Source of the DNA: Actinomycetota bacterium
GTDB taxonomy: Bacteria > Actinomycetota > Aquicultoria > Aquicultorales > Aquicultoraceae
DNA: 11,964 nucleotides
Assembly: GCA_030017355.1 (NCBI GenBank)
Contig: JASEIR010000059.1
Coordinates: 1-11,964 of the forward strand
Reading direction: 5' to 3'
Shown here: positions 6,144-11,964 of the stretch, piece after piece
How positions within the stretch are numbered: the stretch's first letter is position 1
Layout of the letters: every line of letters begins with the position of its first letter
The notes under the pieces: model-generated
Databases searched by the model: none
The model's input: only the letters and a program-made list of their open reading frames with translations
What the model was told of the DNA's origin: nothing
Made by a program: the position numbers and the translations under genes

Positions 6144-7187
6144 GTGTTTACTACTTATTTTCTTTTTGGTTTATCACTTGCAATTATATTAGTTGCTTGC
6201 GAGCTTTTCAGTAACAGCATAGAGTGGTTTGGCCAACGCCTTAACCTTGGTGAGAGTGCTGTTGGCAGCATTCTTGCAGCAATCGGAACCGCCCTGCCAG
6301 AAACTATCATTCCCATACTGGCCATCTTATTTGGTGCTAGCACGCAGAGTGAAAGTATTGGTGTGGGTGCGATTATCGGGTCATCTTTCATGTTGGCAAC
6401 ACTTGCCATGTTTGTTGTTGGTACAGGCATTTTTGTTTTTTCACTCACGAACGGGCGCTCGCGAAGCATTGATGCAAACATCTCCGTGATATCTCGCGAC
6501 CTTAGTTATTTTCTTAGCGCCTACGGTCTAGCTTTACTTGCAGCCATTATACCTTACCATATAGTAAAGATTGTTATTGCAATAGGCCTTCTCGGCATCT
6601 ACATAAAATATTTTCACACAACGATAACCGACTGTGGCGAAGCCGGTTGCGATCTTAAACCGCTCCATTTTCACAGAAAATCACTTCCACCTCGCTGGAG
6701 ATTTATACTTCTCCAAATTGCGGTTTCCCTAGCGGTGATAATTTATGGCGCTCACCTATTCATTGACCAAGTTATTGCCTTATCCAACCACTTTGCAATT
6801 TCAGCGCTTGTTCTTTCACTGCTCATAACCCCCATAGCAACCGAGCTGCCTGAAAAGTTCAATAGTCTTCTTTGGGTGCGAAACAAGAAAGATACCCTTG
6901 CTATGGGCAACATAACAGGTGCTATGGTTTTCCAAAGCACAATACTGCCTACAATTGGTATACTTTTTACACCATGGCAGCTAAACGAACAAGCCATTGT
7001 TGCAGCTTTAATGGGAATGGCTGCATCCCTCCTAATGCTGAGCATGTTAAAATACAGGAAGAAGCTTCATGTATTAGGCCTGCTAATTAGTGGGTCATTT
7101 TATCTCGGCTATATCATATATGTTCTATTGCTAGGAAAGCTTGGCAAGGGATATCTAGGCAGAATTATCATGTCTATCGTCCGATAA
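6144..7187 (+). CDS. CaCA-superfamily cation exchanger (sodium/calcium exchanger-like)
   Basis: A 347-residue polytopic membrane protein with about ten hydrophobic segments and the two inverted alpha repeats of the CaCA superfamily: GTALPETIIPI with Glu53, and PIATELPEKFN with Glu237. The paired acidic residues are the expected ion-binding sites. A central soluble loop (about 160-195) carries DCGEAGCD and several histidines, which could bind metal. Control by an Mn2+ riboswitch suggests export of Mn2+ or a Ca2+/Mn2+ mix; this is inference. I chose GTG 6144 because AAGGAG lies 5 nt upstream (6133-6138). A TTG at 6054 in the same frame lies inside the riboswitch and terminator and cannot be the start. 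The PAP2 gene follows after 17 nt. Confidence 0.88.
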   Translation: MFTTYFLFGLSLAIILVACELFSNSIEWFGQRLNLGESAVGSILAAIGTALPETIIPILAILFGASTQSESIGVGAIIGSSFMLATLAMFVVGTGIFVFSLTNGRSRSIDANISVISRDLSYFLSAYGLALLAAIIPYHIVKIVIAIGLLGIYIKYFHTTITDCGEAGCDLKPLHFHRKSLPPRWRFILLQIAVSLAVIIYGAHLFIDQVIALSNHFAISALVLSLLITPIATELPEKFNSLLWVRNKKDTLAMGNITGAMVFQSTILPTIGILFTPWQLNEQAIVAALMGMAASLLMLSMLKYRKKLHVLGLLISGSFYLGYIIYVLLLGKLGKGYLGRIIMSIVR

Positions 7188-7204
7188 GACAGGACAATAA
7201 AAAT

Positions 7205-7831
7205 ATGAAATGCATCAATTCTAAAAAGGAAAAATTCTTACTTTATACCTCATTTGCAACATTTTGTCTGTTTTTTACATTGACCATCTACATCTACCTA
7301 AATCCCTCTAATGCTTTTGATATCAAGGCATCTTTACTTCTGCAATCACAGAAGTGGGCGGGTTTTCTTCAAGTAACAAACGCTATAATTTCAGCTCCAG
7401 AGTTCAGGCTTATTTATATCATCCTTCTAGCTGTATTTATTCTAACCCACCGTTATAAAATGTTAATTTTCCCCATAGCTGCTTTATCTTCTGAACTTCT
7501 TACCAACCTCATAAAAAATATCATTGCAAGGCCTAGACCACTTCCTAGTGTAGTTAAAGTCACCGATCATGCTTATGGTTTTAGTTATATTTCAGGACAT
7601 ACACTTGAATATATGCTTCTTTTTACTTTCCTAGGTATTCTCTCTCTTAACATCCCAAAAATTCGCACATATAAATATGTTTTTTCGTTTGTTTGCTTTG
7701 CGTTTGCGCTCATCGTTGGCCTTGGTAGAGTCTATGTTGGTGTTCACTGGTTTACTGATATCATAGGAAGCTATCTCCTTGGTATTTCAGTTTTCTCGAT
7801 TCTATACTGCCGTCTAGGGGACGCCGTCTAG
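7205..7831 (+). CDS. PAP2-family membrane phosphatase
   Basis: A 208-residue membrane protein with about six hydrophobic helices and the three acid-phosphatase motifs of the PAP2 family: KNIIARP (Lys104 to Pro110), SGH (His132 in YISGHT) and GRVYVGVHWFTD (Arg175, His181, Asp185). Members dephosphorylate lipid phosphates or undecaprenyl pyrophosphate at the outer membrane face; the substrate here is not determined. Start ATG 7205 has AGGA 10 nt upstream. It lies 17 nt after the exchanger gene and is probably transcribed with it under the Mn2+ riboswitch. The last codons and the stop lie in a tandem repeat (7811-7838), so the natural C-terminus may have been changed by repeat insertion or slippage. 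Confidence 0.88.
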   Translation: MKCINSKKEKFLLYTSFATFCLFFTLTIYIYLNPSNAFDIKASLLLQSQKWAGFLQVTNAIISAPEFRLIYIILLAVFILTHRYKMLIFPIAALSSELLTNLIKNIIARPRPLPSVVKVTDHAYGFSYISGHTLEYMLLFTFLGILSLNIPKIRTYKYVFSFVCFAFALIVGLGRVYVGVHWFTDIIGSYLLGISVFSILYCRLGDAV

Positions 7832-7896
7832 GGGACGTTCCTCCGATTTAACCGATTTGCTTTAGGGGACGTTCCTCCGATTTAACCGATTTGCTT
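7811..7896. repeat. Nested tandem repeats (14 bp and 34 bp) overlapping the PAP2 stop codon
   Basis: CGTCTAGGGGACG units stand at 7811-7824 and 7825-7838. Starting at 7829, an exact 34-bp unit beginning TAGGGGACGTTCCTCC and containing CGATTTAACCGATTTG is present twice (7829-7862 and 7863-7896). The first TAG of the 34-bp unit is the stop codon of the PAP2 gene. Confidence 0.9.
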
Positions 7897-7974
7897 TTTG
7901 CGCAAGATATAGCCAGACATAATCCGTCTCTTTGCCTTTAAAAGCAGACCGGAGACCGGCTCACCCTCCCCTAG

Positions 7975-8135
7975 CCCCTCCCCTCAAGGGAGGGGAATTA
8001 TAGAGGGTTTAACCCCTCCCCTCAAGGGAGGGGAGCAAAAATTCCCCTCAAGGGAGGGGAATTATAGAGGATCTAGCACCTCTCATCAAGAGAGGGGAAA
8101 CATGGAGGGATTAGCCCCTCCCCTCAAGGGAGGGG
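7975..8135. repeat. Five-unit hairpin-repeat array (right island)
   Basis: Perfect hairpins with 8-bp arms CCCCTCCC and GGGAGGGG around a CTCAA loop lie at 7975-7995, 8013-8033 and 8115-8135. A shortened copy is near 8042-8060. A variant at 8079-8095 has arms CCTCTC and GAGAGG: a C-to-T and a G-to-A change sit at paired positions, so pairing is kept. Spacers resemble AATTATAGAGG. The period is about 36-39 bp. Related to the array at 8-130 and in the same orientation. It may act as a terminator or structural DNA element behind the PAP2 gene. Confidence 0.85.
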
Positions 8136-8180
8136 AACTATAGAGGGCCTAAAGGCAGACGGGAGGCCGGCAAAAGATAA

Positions 8181-8402
8181 GGTCCAGGGTCCAGGGACCG
8201 GAGAACAGGGACCAGGGATGAGGATGGGCAACGGGGGCCAGGTCCAGGGGCCAGGAGCCAGGGGCCAGGAGCCAGGGGCCAGGAGCCAGGGATGGGGACG
8301 GGGGCCAGGTCCAGGGGCCAGGTCCAGGAACCAAGGTCAAAAGGCCAGGTCGAGGGACCAGGGCCAAGAGGCCAGGTCCAGGGACCGGAGACGGAAGACA
8401 GG
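8181..8402. repeat. G-rich low-complexity tract of GGYCCAGG words
   Basis: Built from short words such as GGTCCAGG, GGGACCAGG and GGGGCCAGGAGCCA. The 14-bp word GGGGCCAGGAGCCA stands three times head to tail at 8247-8288. A larger unit starting GATGGG and running through CGGGGGCCAGGTCC occurs near 8222 and again near 8291. Open frames on both strands are Pro/Gly/Arg low-complexity products and are not genes. Runs of three to five G on one strand make G-quadruplex formation possible. Confidence 0.85.
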
Positions 8403-8521
8403 ACTGCGGCCCCTTCAGGACCTTGATTTTGAATTATTCTGTCTTCAGTCTGCTTCTTTTAAATCTTACATAACTGGGTATACCAGCTTGTAGCAAAAAA
8501 CTTACCAGAGGAGGTATTATC

Positions 8522-8812
8522 ATGCAGCAAATGGAAAGGGGTCATGTTTTGACATGCTCTGTTGGAGAATGCAGCTATAATGCGAACGAGGTATGCCATG
8601 CACCAAACATAAACGTAGGAGCAACGCATCCGACATGCGACACTTTTACTTTAGGTAATGTTAACCAAGCCCCACTGGGAATGCCGGATGTTTCAATCTG
8701 CAGCGTTACAAATTGCCGATTTAATAAAAATAATGATTGTATGGCTCCAGGTATAACGGTTGCTCATCATGGCACTCATGCGGATTGTTTAACGTTCCGC
8801 GTGGGAGAGTAA
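8522..8812 (+). CDS. Protein with two DUF1540 cysteine motifs
   Basis: A 96-residue protein made of two tandem copies of the short DUF1540 domain. Each copy has the pattern CxxxxC-x7-C with a later Cys before TF: Cys12, 17, 25, 39 and Cys60, 65, 73, 89. The repeated frame is CSVxxCxxNxxxxCxAPxIxV. Four cysteines per domain suggest binding of one metal ion each, probably zinc, but the function of the family is not established. No signal peptide. The start is certain: AGAGGAGGT at 8507-8515 is a very strong ribosome site 6 nt before the ATG, suggesting high expression. The last 35 bp, including the stop codon, are duplicated 73 bp downstream. Confidence 0.9.
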   Translation: MQQMERGHVLTCSVGECSYNANEVCHAPNINVGATHPTCDTFTLGNVNQAPLGMPDVSICSVTNCRFNKNNDCMAPGITVAHHGTHADCLTFRVGE

Positions 8813-8888
8813 CATATTGAGTGCACTGTTAACCTGCTCAGCGTAAAAACATTCGGATTGTTTAACGTTCCGCGTGGGAGAATAACAT
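8781..8888. repeat. 35-bp direct repeat: 3' end of the DUF1540 gene and a copy 73 bp downstream
   Basis: Copy 1 (8781-8815) is the last codons plus stop of the DUF1540 gene; copy 2 (8854-8888) differs at one base. Read in the gene frame, the change is GAG to GAA, silent for Glu, and the stop is kept. A stop codon at 8844-8846 prevents copy 2 from being read as an extension of a third domain. Confidence 0.9.
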
Positions 8889-8915
8889 GGGCATTTACAT
8901 GCACTTTAGCATCAT

Positions 8916-9012
8916 TTTCTGTAAGTACATAGAATGGCAGCAGACTAGACACCTGTTGCAGGAATGACTATCTCCCGTTTGTTTCTGTAAGTACATAGAA
9001 TGGCAGCAGACT
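8916..9012. repeat. 31-bp direct repeat, 66 bp apart
   Basis: The 31-bp word containing GTAAGTACATAGAATGGCAG is exact at 8916-8946 and 8982-9012. No coding sense is seen. It lies in the 450-bp spacer 8813-9265, which holds no confident gene. Confidence 0.9.
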
Positions 9013-9023
9013 TAAATCGGGCC

Positions 9024-9065
9024 AGTAAGGCTAGAGCTAAACAAAGTAAGGCTAGAGCTAAACAA
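9024..9065. repeat. Exact 21-bp tandem duplication
   Basis: AGTAAGGCTAGAGCTAAACA plus one A stands twice head to tail at 9024-9044 and 9045-9065. A nearby perfect palindrome, TGCAAT/ATTGCA at 9100-9113, precedes an A-rich run. Confidence 0.9.
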
Positions 9066-9183
9066 ACAAGCGTTATATAATTGGAGCAACAGTAAGGCAT
9101 GCAATCTATTGCAAAAAATTAGCAAACTTAAACAAACGAACAAAGCTGATTTTAAGGTATAGCAAAGTGCCATATAGCTCCGA

Positions 9184-9292
9184 GGTGATTAGGATGACTG
9201 TAAGAATTAATCCTGAAAGCTTACACAGGGAGAGCTTGAGCAATATGTGAACTTGGGTGATTAGGATGACTGTAAGAATTAATCCTGAAAGC
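9184..9292. repeat. 37-bp direct repeat: ribosome site and first codons of pncA duplicated upstream
   Basis: Exact 37-bp copies lie at 9184-9220 and 9256-9292, 72 bp apart and therefore in the same frame. Each carries a GGTGATTAGGATGAC start region and the first nine codons (MTVRINPES). Confidence 0.93.
9194..9250 (+). other. 18-codon upstream ORF that copies the PncA N-terminus
   Basis: ATG 9194 encodes MTVRINPES, then diverges and stops at TGA 9248-9250, 15 nt before the pncA ATG. It has a better ribosome site (GAGGTGAT) than pncA itself. It is either a relic of duplication or a functioning leader peptide that affects pncA translation. Confidence 0.5.
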
Positions 9293-9862
9293 GATGCTTT
9301 AATACTAATCGATCCCCAGAATTGCTTTATGCCTGGTGGTGCGCTCCCAGTTCCAGGCGGTGACGAAATTTTCGATGTTATCAATCCGTTAACAAAAAAA
9401 TTCGATCTAGTAGTAGCTTCCGCTGATTGGCATCCGCCTAATCATTCATCCTTTAAAGAATATGGTGGACCCTGGCCACCCCACTGCGTACAAAACACAG
9501 AAGGAGCTAACTTCTCACCAAAATTGGATCAATCAAATGTAGGTATGGTTATTAGAAAAGCATACCGACGTGAGACAGATCAGTATACATGCTTTGATGA
9601 AATAACTAGATTAGGAGATATGCTCAAAGCACGAGGTATAAAACGAGTATTTATTGGCGGGGTTGCAACGGAATACTGCGTTCACGACTCAGTAATTGGT
9701 GCTTTGCGAGATGGTCTCGAAGTTTTTGTGATTCTTGATGCAATCAGAGGAATAGAGGTAAATCCAGGAGATATAGAAAAAGCGCTTAACGATATGAAGG
9801 AACATGGAGCAAAATTAATATATTCAAGAGATATTGAAGGTACCCTTGGTTATGAAAATTGA
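9266..9862 (+). CDS. pncA: Nicotinamidase (isochorismatase family)
   Basis: A 198-residue cytosolic cysteine hydrolase predicted to convert nicotinamide to nicotinate and ammonia in NAD salvage. The catalytic triad is visible: Asp16 (LIDPQNCF), Lys98 (VIRKAY) and Cys138 (GVATEYCV). The metal site is Asp54, His56 and His60 in ADWHPPNHSSF. The GGVATEYCVHDS region is typical of PncA rather than other isochorismatase-family enzymes. I chose ATG 9266, with GGGTGAT just upstream; GTG 9257 in frame is possible. The first 9 codons and the upstream site are duplicated 72 bp earlier. The 3' end overlaps trmD by 11 nt, implying coupled translation. pncA occupies the place where rimM often precedes trmD. 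Confidence 0.9.
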   Translation: MTVRINPESDALILIDPQNCFMPGGALPVPGGDEIFDVINPLTKKFDLVVASADWHPPNHSSFKEYGGPWPPHCVQNTEGANFSPKLDQSNVGMVIRKAYRRETDQYTCFDEITRLGDMLKARGIKRVFIGGVATEYCVHDSVIGALRDGLEVFVILDAIRGIEVNPGDIEKALNDMKEHGAKLIYSRDIEGTLGYEN

Positions 9863-10604
9863 CATAGTTACGATATTTCCAGCCATCTTTGACGGCTTTC
9901 TTAAGGAAAGCATGATTAGGATTGCACAGGAGAAAGGAATACTTGAAATAAAAGTTCACGACCTTAGATCATGGACTTTTGGTAGACATAGACAAGTTGA
10001 CGACGTTCCTTACGGTGGCGGCTATGGCATGGTCATGAAGCCAGAGCCATTTTATAGAGCTGTTTTAGATATAGGCAGCGCCAGCAATTTGGCTGATATT
10101 CAAAAGGAAGCAAGGATCATTCTCTTTACGCCACGTGGCTCAGTGCTTAATCAGGATATGGTAGAAAACTTATCTTATGCTAAACACCTAATAATGCTTT
10201 GTGGACGCTATGAAGGCATCGATGAAAGAGTTCATGAGTATATAGCAACAGATGAAATATCCCTTGGTGACTTTGTACTTTCAGGTGGAGAAATACCAGC
10301 GCTTGCATTAACAGAAGCAGTGGTCAGGCTTCTACCTGGTGTTCTAGGCGCTGAAGAATCTCTTGTTGAAGAAAGCTTTACTGAGGGGCTTTTAGAATAT
10401 CCACAATACACGCGGCCAGCCGAGTTTATGGGTTGGAAAGTGCCTGATGTTCTACTATCTGGTAACCATGCGGAAATAGCAAAATGGCGCAGAAAAATGC
10501 GCTTAAAGACTACGTTAATAAGAAGGCCAGACTTACTTGCAAAAGCAAGACTTAGCGATCTCGACAAAAAATTTTTAGACGAAATCAAGAAAGAACTGGG
10601 TTAA
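9852..10604 (+). CDS. trmD: tRNA (guanine-N1)-methyltransferase TrmD
   Basis: A 250-residue SPOUT methyltransferase that makes m1G37 in tRNAs, preventing +1 frameshifts. It opens with the typical MKIDIVTIFPAIFDGF. Hallmarks are RQVDDVPYGGGYGMVMKPEP, CGRYEGIDERV (117-127), the knot segment LSGGEIPAL (Ser144 to Glu147) and the C-terminal LLSGNHAEIAKWR. At the position of the E. coli catalytic Asp169 (EDSF) this protein has Glu174 (EESF), a conservative but notable change. I chose ATG 9852, which gives the family N-terminus; a TTG at 9834 is in frame but adds six atypical residues. It overlaps pncA by 11 nt; GAAGG lies 11 nt upstream. Confidence 0.97.
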   Translation: MKIDIVTIFPAIFDGFLKESMIRIAQEKGILEIKVHDLRSWTFGRHRQVDDVPYGGGYGMVMKPEPFYRAVLDIGSASNLADIQKEARIILFTPRGSVLNQDMVENLSYAKHLIMLCGRYEGIDERVHEYIATDEISLGDFVLSGGEIPALALTEAVVRLLPGVLGAEESLVEESFTEGLLEYPQYTRPAEFMGWKVPDVLLSGNHAEIAKWRRKMRLKTTLIRRPDLLAKARLSDLDKKFLDEIKKELG

Positions 10605-10606
10605 AG

Positions 10607-10635
10607 TTGATATGGCGGTAAGGATTCGCTATAAT
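10607..10635 (+). promoter_or_regulatory. Sigma70-type promoter for rplS
   Basis: TTGATA (10607-10612), a 17-bp spacer and a consensus TATAAT (10630-10635). It begins just after the trmD stop and predicts a start near 10642, giving a leader of about 23 nt. The ribosomal-protein gene would thus be transcribed more than trmD. Confidence 0.75.
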
Positions 10636-10664
10636 TTGAATGTTATGCCAAAAGGAGGATAGTA

Positions 10665-11006
10665 ATGGATCGTATAGAAAGCATTGAAAGAGCACAGCTA
10701 AGAGACGATATACCTGATTTCGGTCCTGGCGATACCGTTAAAGTTCACTATAAGGTTGTCGAGGCAGGCAGAGAAAGAATTCAGGTATTTCAAGGTATAG
10801 TCATAAAGAAACAAAATGGCGGTATAAGGGAAACCTTTACGGTGCGAAAAATATCTTTTGGCGTTGGCGTTGAAAGAACATTCCCGCTACATTCACCGAA
10901 AATTGCAAAAATAGAGGTTGTCTCAAGAGGCAAAGTCAGGCGATCAAAGCTTTATTATCTAAGGGAAAAAGTTGGAAAGAAAGCTCGCGTTAAGGAGAAA
11001 AGATAG
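10665..11006 (+). CDS. rplS: 50S ribosomal protein L19
   Basis: A 113-residue protein, the usual length for L19, which sits at the subunit interface of the ribosome. Family segments: DIPDFGPGDTVKVHYKVVE, QVFQGIVIKK, RETFTVRKISFGVGVERTFP and RRSKLYYLRE, ending in a basic tail. The start is certain: AAAGGAGG (10651-10658) is 6 nt upstream of the ATG. It follows trmD in the standard bacterial order and has its own promoter. The 3' end overlaps the predicted lepB start. Confidence 0.98.
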   Translation: MDRIESIERAQLRDDIPDFGPGDTVKVHYKVVEAGRERIQVFQGIVIKKQNGGIRETFTVRKISFGVGVERTFPLHSPKIAKIEVVSRGKVRRSKLYYLREKVGKKARVKEKR

Positions 11007-11562
11007 AAACAGTCGCCTTAATAACTCAAAAACAGACGAGGGAATAAGAAGTTCCCTTTTGTCTTTTTTAAGAGAATTTCCTACTTTACTAGCTACTGCA
11101 TTTATAATCGCCCTTTTAATTAGATGGTTGGTTGTGCAATCCTTCTACATCCCATCTCAATCAATGGAGCCAACACTTTCGCCAGGTGACCGTATATTAG
11201 TAAATAAGTTCATATACCGTTTTACATCTCCAAAGCCAGGCGATATAGTAGTTTTTGCGCTTCCTCAACAAGATAATCGTGACTTCATTAAGCGAATTGT
11301 TGCCTGTGAAGGCGACACCGTTGCTATAAAAAACGGGAAACTCTACGTTAATGGCAAGCTAAACGATTCATACCCGGTAATACCGGAAGATTACAGCAAC
11401 ATGGCTGAGCAAAAAGTGAAAAATAACCACGTATTTGTAATGGGTGATAACAGACCCAACTCGGTTGATAGCCGATATATAGGTCAAATACCAGAACGCA
11501 ATATTATTGGAAAAGCTTTTATTGTATTTTGGCCACTCGATAGGATAAAGATAATAAACTAA
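10972..11562 (+). CDS. lepB: Type I signal peptidase
   Basis: A 196-residue membrane protease that removes signal peptides at the outer face of the membrane. One transmembrane helix (about residues 38-55) follows a charged N-terminus. The Ser/Lys dyad is Ser64 in QSMEPT and Lys107 in FIKRIVACEGD. The later boxes include GDNRPNSVDSR and a final FIVFWPLDRI. The best start is TTG 10972, with AAGGGA (10961-10966) just upstream, inside the last 35 nt of rplS. A strong AAGGAG near 10992 has no start codon at a useful distance. TTG 11059 is in frame but would remove the positive N-terminus. Start confidence is moderate; identity is secure. Confidence 0.95.
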   Translation: MERKLALRRKDRNSRLNNSKTDEGIRSSLLSFLREFPTLLATAFIIALLIRWLVVQSFYIPSQSMEPTLSPGDRILVNKFIYRFTSPKPGDIVVFALPQQDNRDFIKRIVACEGDTVAIKNGKLYVNGKLNDSYPVIPEDYSNMAEQKVKNNHVFVMGDNRPNSVDSRYIGQIPERNIIGKAFIVFWPLDRIKIIN

Positions 11563-11576
11563 CCTCAAGCACAACC

Positions 11577-11964
11577 ATGGACTTTTTGGATAGGTCAATT
11601 TCTAAGATTAAAAGCATACTTGATTCATCAAGCCTTGAAGAGCGTAAGTCAATAATTCCATTACTTTTAAAAGATAACCGTGCTGGTGTTCTTAATTTAG
11701 CTAAATCCTACAATGCAAAAATTGCCAAGTATGAAGCAGAAGAAGCTTTGCAGGCCCAGCTTACAAGAATTGAGCACAAGTTATATAAACAGGGCTTTGA
11801 AATGATTGCTGGTGTTGATGAGGCCGGGAGGGGAGCTTTGGCTGGGCCAATTGTTGCTGCAGCAGTGATCCTTCCGAAGAATGTAAAGATTTATGGTTTA
11901 AGGGATAGCAAGCAACTAACACCCCAAAAGCGAGAGATTCTATATAATCAAATCATTGAAAAAG
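11577..11964 (+). CDS. rnhB: Ribonuclease HII, 5' part (runs off the window)
   Basis: The first 129 codons of RNase HII, which cuts the RNA strand of RNA-DNA hybrids and single ribonucleotides in DNA. The active-site segment AGVDEAGRGALAGP places the catalytic acids at Asp81 and Glu82; the next, RDSKQL, gives Asp110. The catalytic domain is preceded by an 80-residue N-terminal helical extension, as in Bacillus-type RnhB. The gene follows lepB by 14 nt, as usual for the trmD-rplS-lepB-rnhB block. No clear ribosome site precedes ATG 11577, so the start is less certain than the identity. The 3' end is outside the window. Confidence 0.94.
   Translation, partial: MDFLDRSISKIKSILDSSSLEERKSIIPLLLKDNRAGVLNLAKSYNAKIAKYEAEEALQAQLTRIEHKLYKQGFEMIAGVDEAGRGALAGPIVAAAVILPKNVKIYGLRDSKQLTPQKREILYNQIIEK

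Noticed and set aside
8149..8493. Open frames on both strands in the G-rich tract, encoding Pro/Gly/Arg-rich products
   Set aside because: They are read from low-complexity repeats, have no ribosome site and no domain-like composition.
9194..9265. TGA at 9248 as a second selenocysteine codon joining the small upstream ORF to pncA
   Set aside because: No SECIS-like hairpin with the right spacing is seen, and the join would only repeat the N-terminus of a complete enzyme.
8781..9292. Possible CRISPR array, because repeats of 31-37 bp are separated by 35-38 bp
   Set aside because: Each repeat has a different sequence and only two copies, and two of them are pieces of neighbouring genes.

Overview
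The window reads as chromosomal DNA of a bacterium with AT-leaning genes and GC-rich, repeat-filled spacers. The distal block trmD-rplS-lepB-rnhB is a conserved bacterial housekeeping order. The L19 protein (rplS) looks actinobacterial to me (PGDTVKVHYKVVE, ETFTVRKISFGVGVERTFP), so a deep-branching, lower-GC actinobacterium is my best guess. This is inference only. The organism appears to decode UGA as selenocysteine, so selA, selB, selC and selD are expected elsewhere in the genome.

Layout. Positions 1-262 hold a hairpin-repeat array and GC-rich short repeats. Positions 425-1205 carry a thioredoxin-fold selenoprotein with an in-frame TGA and a SECIS-like hairpin, then a small unknown protein whose start codon lies in an inverted repeat. 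Positions 1355-5888 carry four apparently separate genes: an HtrA-type serine protease with no visible membrane anchor, a pentapeptide-repeat protein, a CapA-family lipoprotein and a membrane-bound diguanylate cyclase. Positions 5943-7831 are a complete regulatory unit: a promoter, a yybP-ykoY (Mn2+) riboswitch with an overlapping intrinsic terminator, a CaCA-family cation exchanger and a PAP2 phosphatase. Positions 7811-8402 are a second repeat island with tandem 34-bp repeats, a five-unit hairpin array and a G-rich low-complexity tract. Positions 8522-8812 encode a two-domain DUF1540 protein. Positions 8781-9292 contain four successive local direct duplications, two of which copy the ends of neighbouring genes. 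Positions 9266-11964 carry pncA, trmD, rplS, lepB and the start of rnhB.

How the genes work together. In the riboswitch unit, P1 of the Mn2+ aptamer and the terminator stem share the same bases, which predicts metal-induced expression of the exporter and its neighbour. pncA overlaps trmD by 11 nt, so NAD salvage is probably coupled in translation to tRNA methylation. rplS has its own strong sigma70-type promoter just after trmD, and lepB probably starts on a TTG inside rplS.

The main discovery candidates are the selenoprotein, which ordinary gene callers would truncate to an ATG at 527 and so lose its redox site; the riboswitch-controlled exchanger/PAP2 pair; the tandem operator-like palindromes in front of the CapA gene; and the unusual density of short direct duplications in the spacers.
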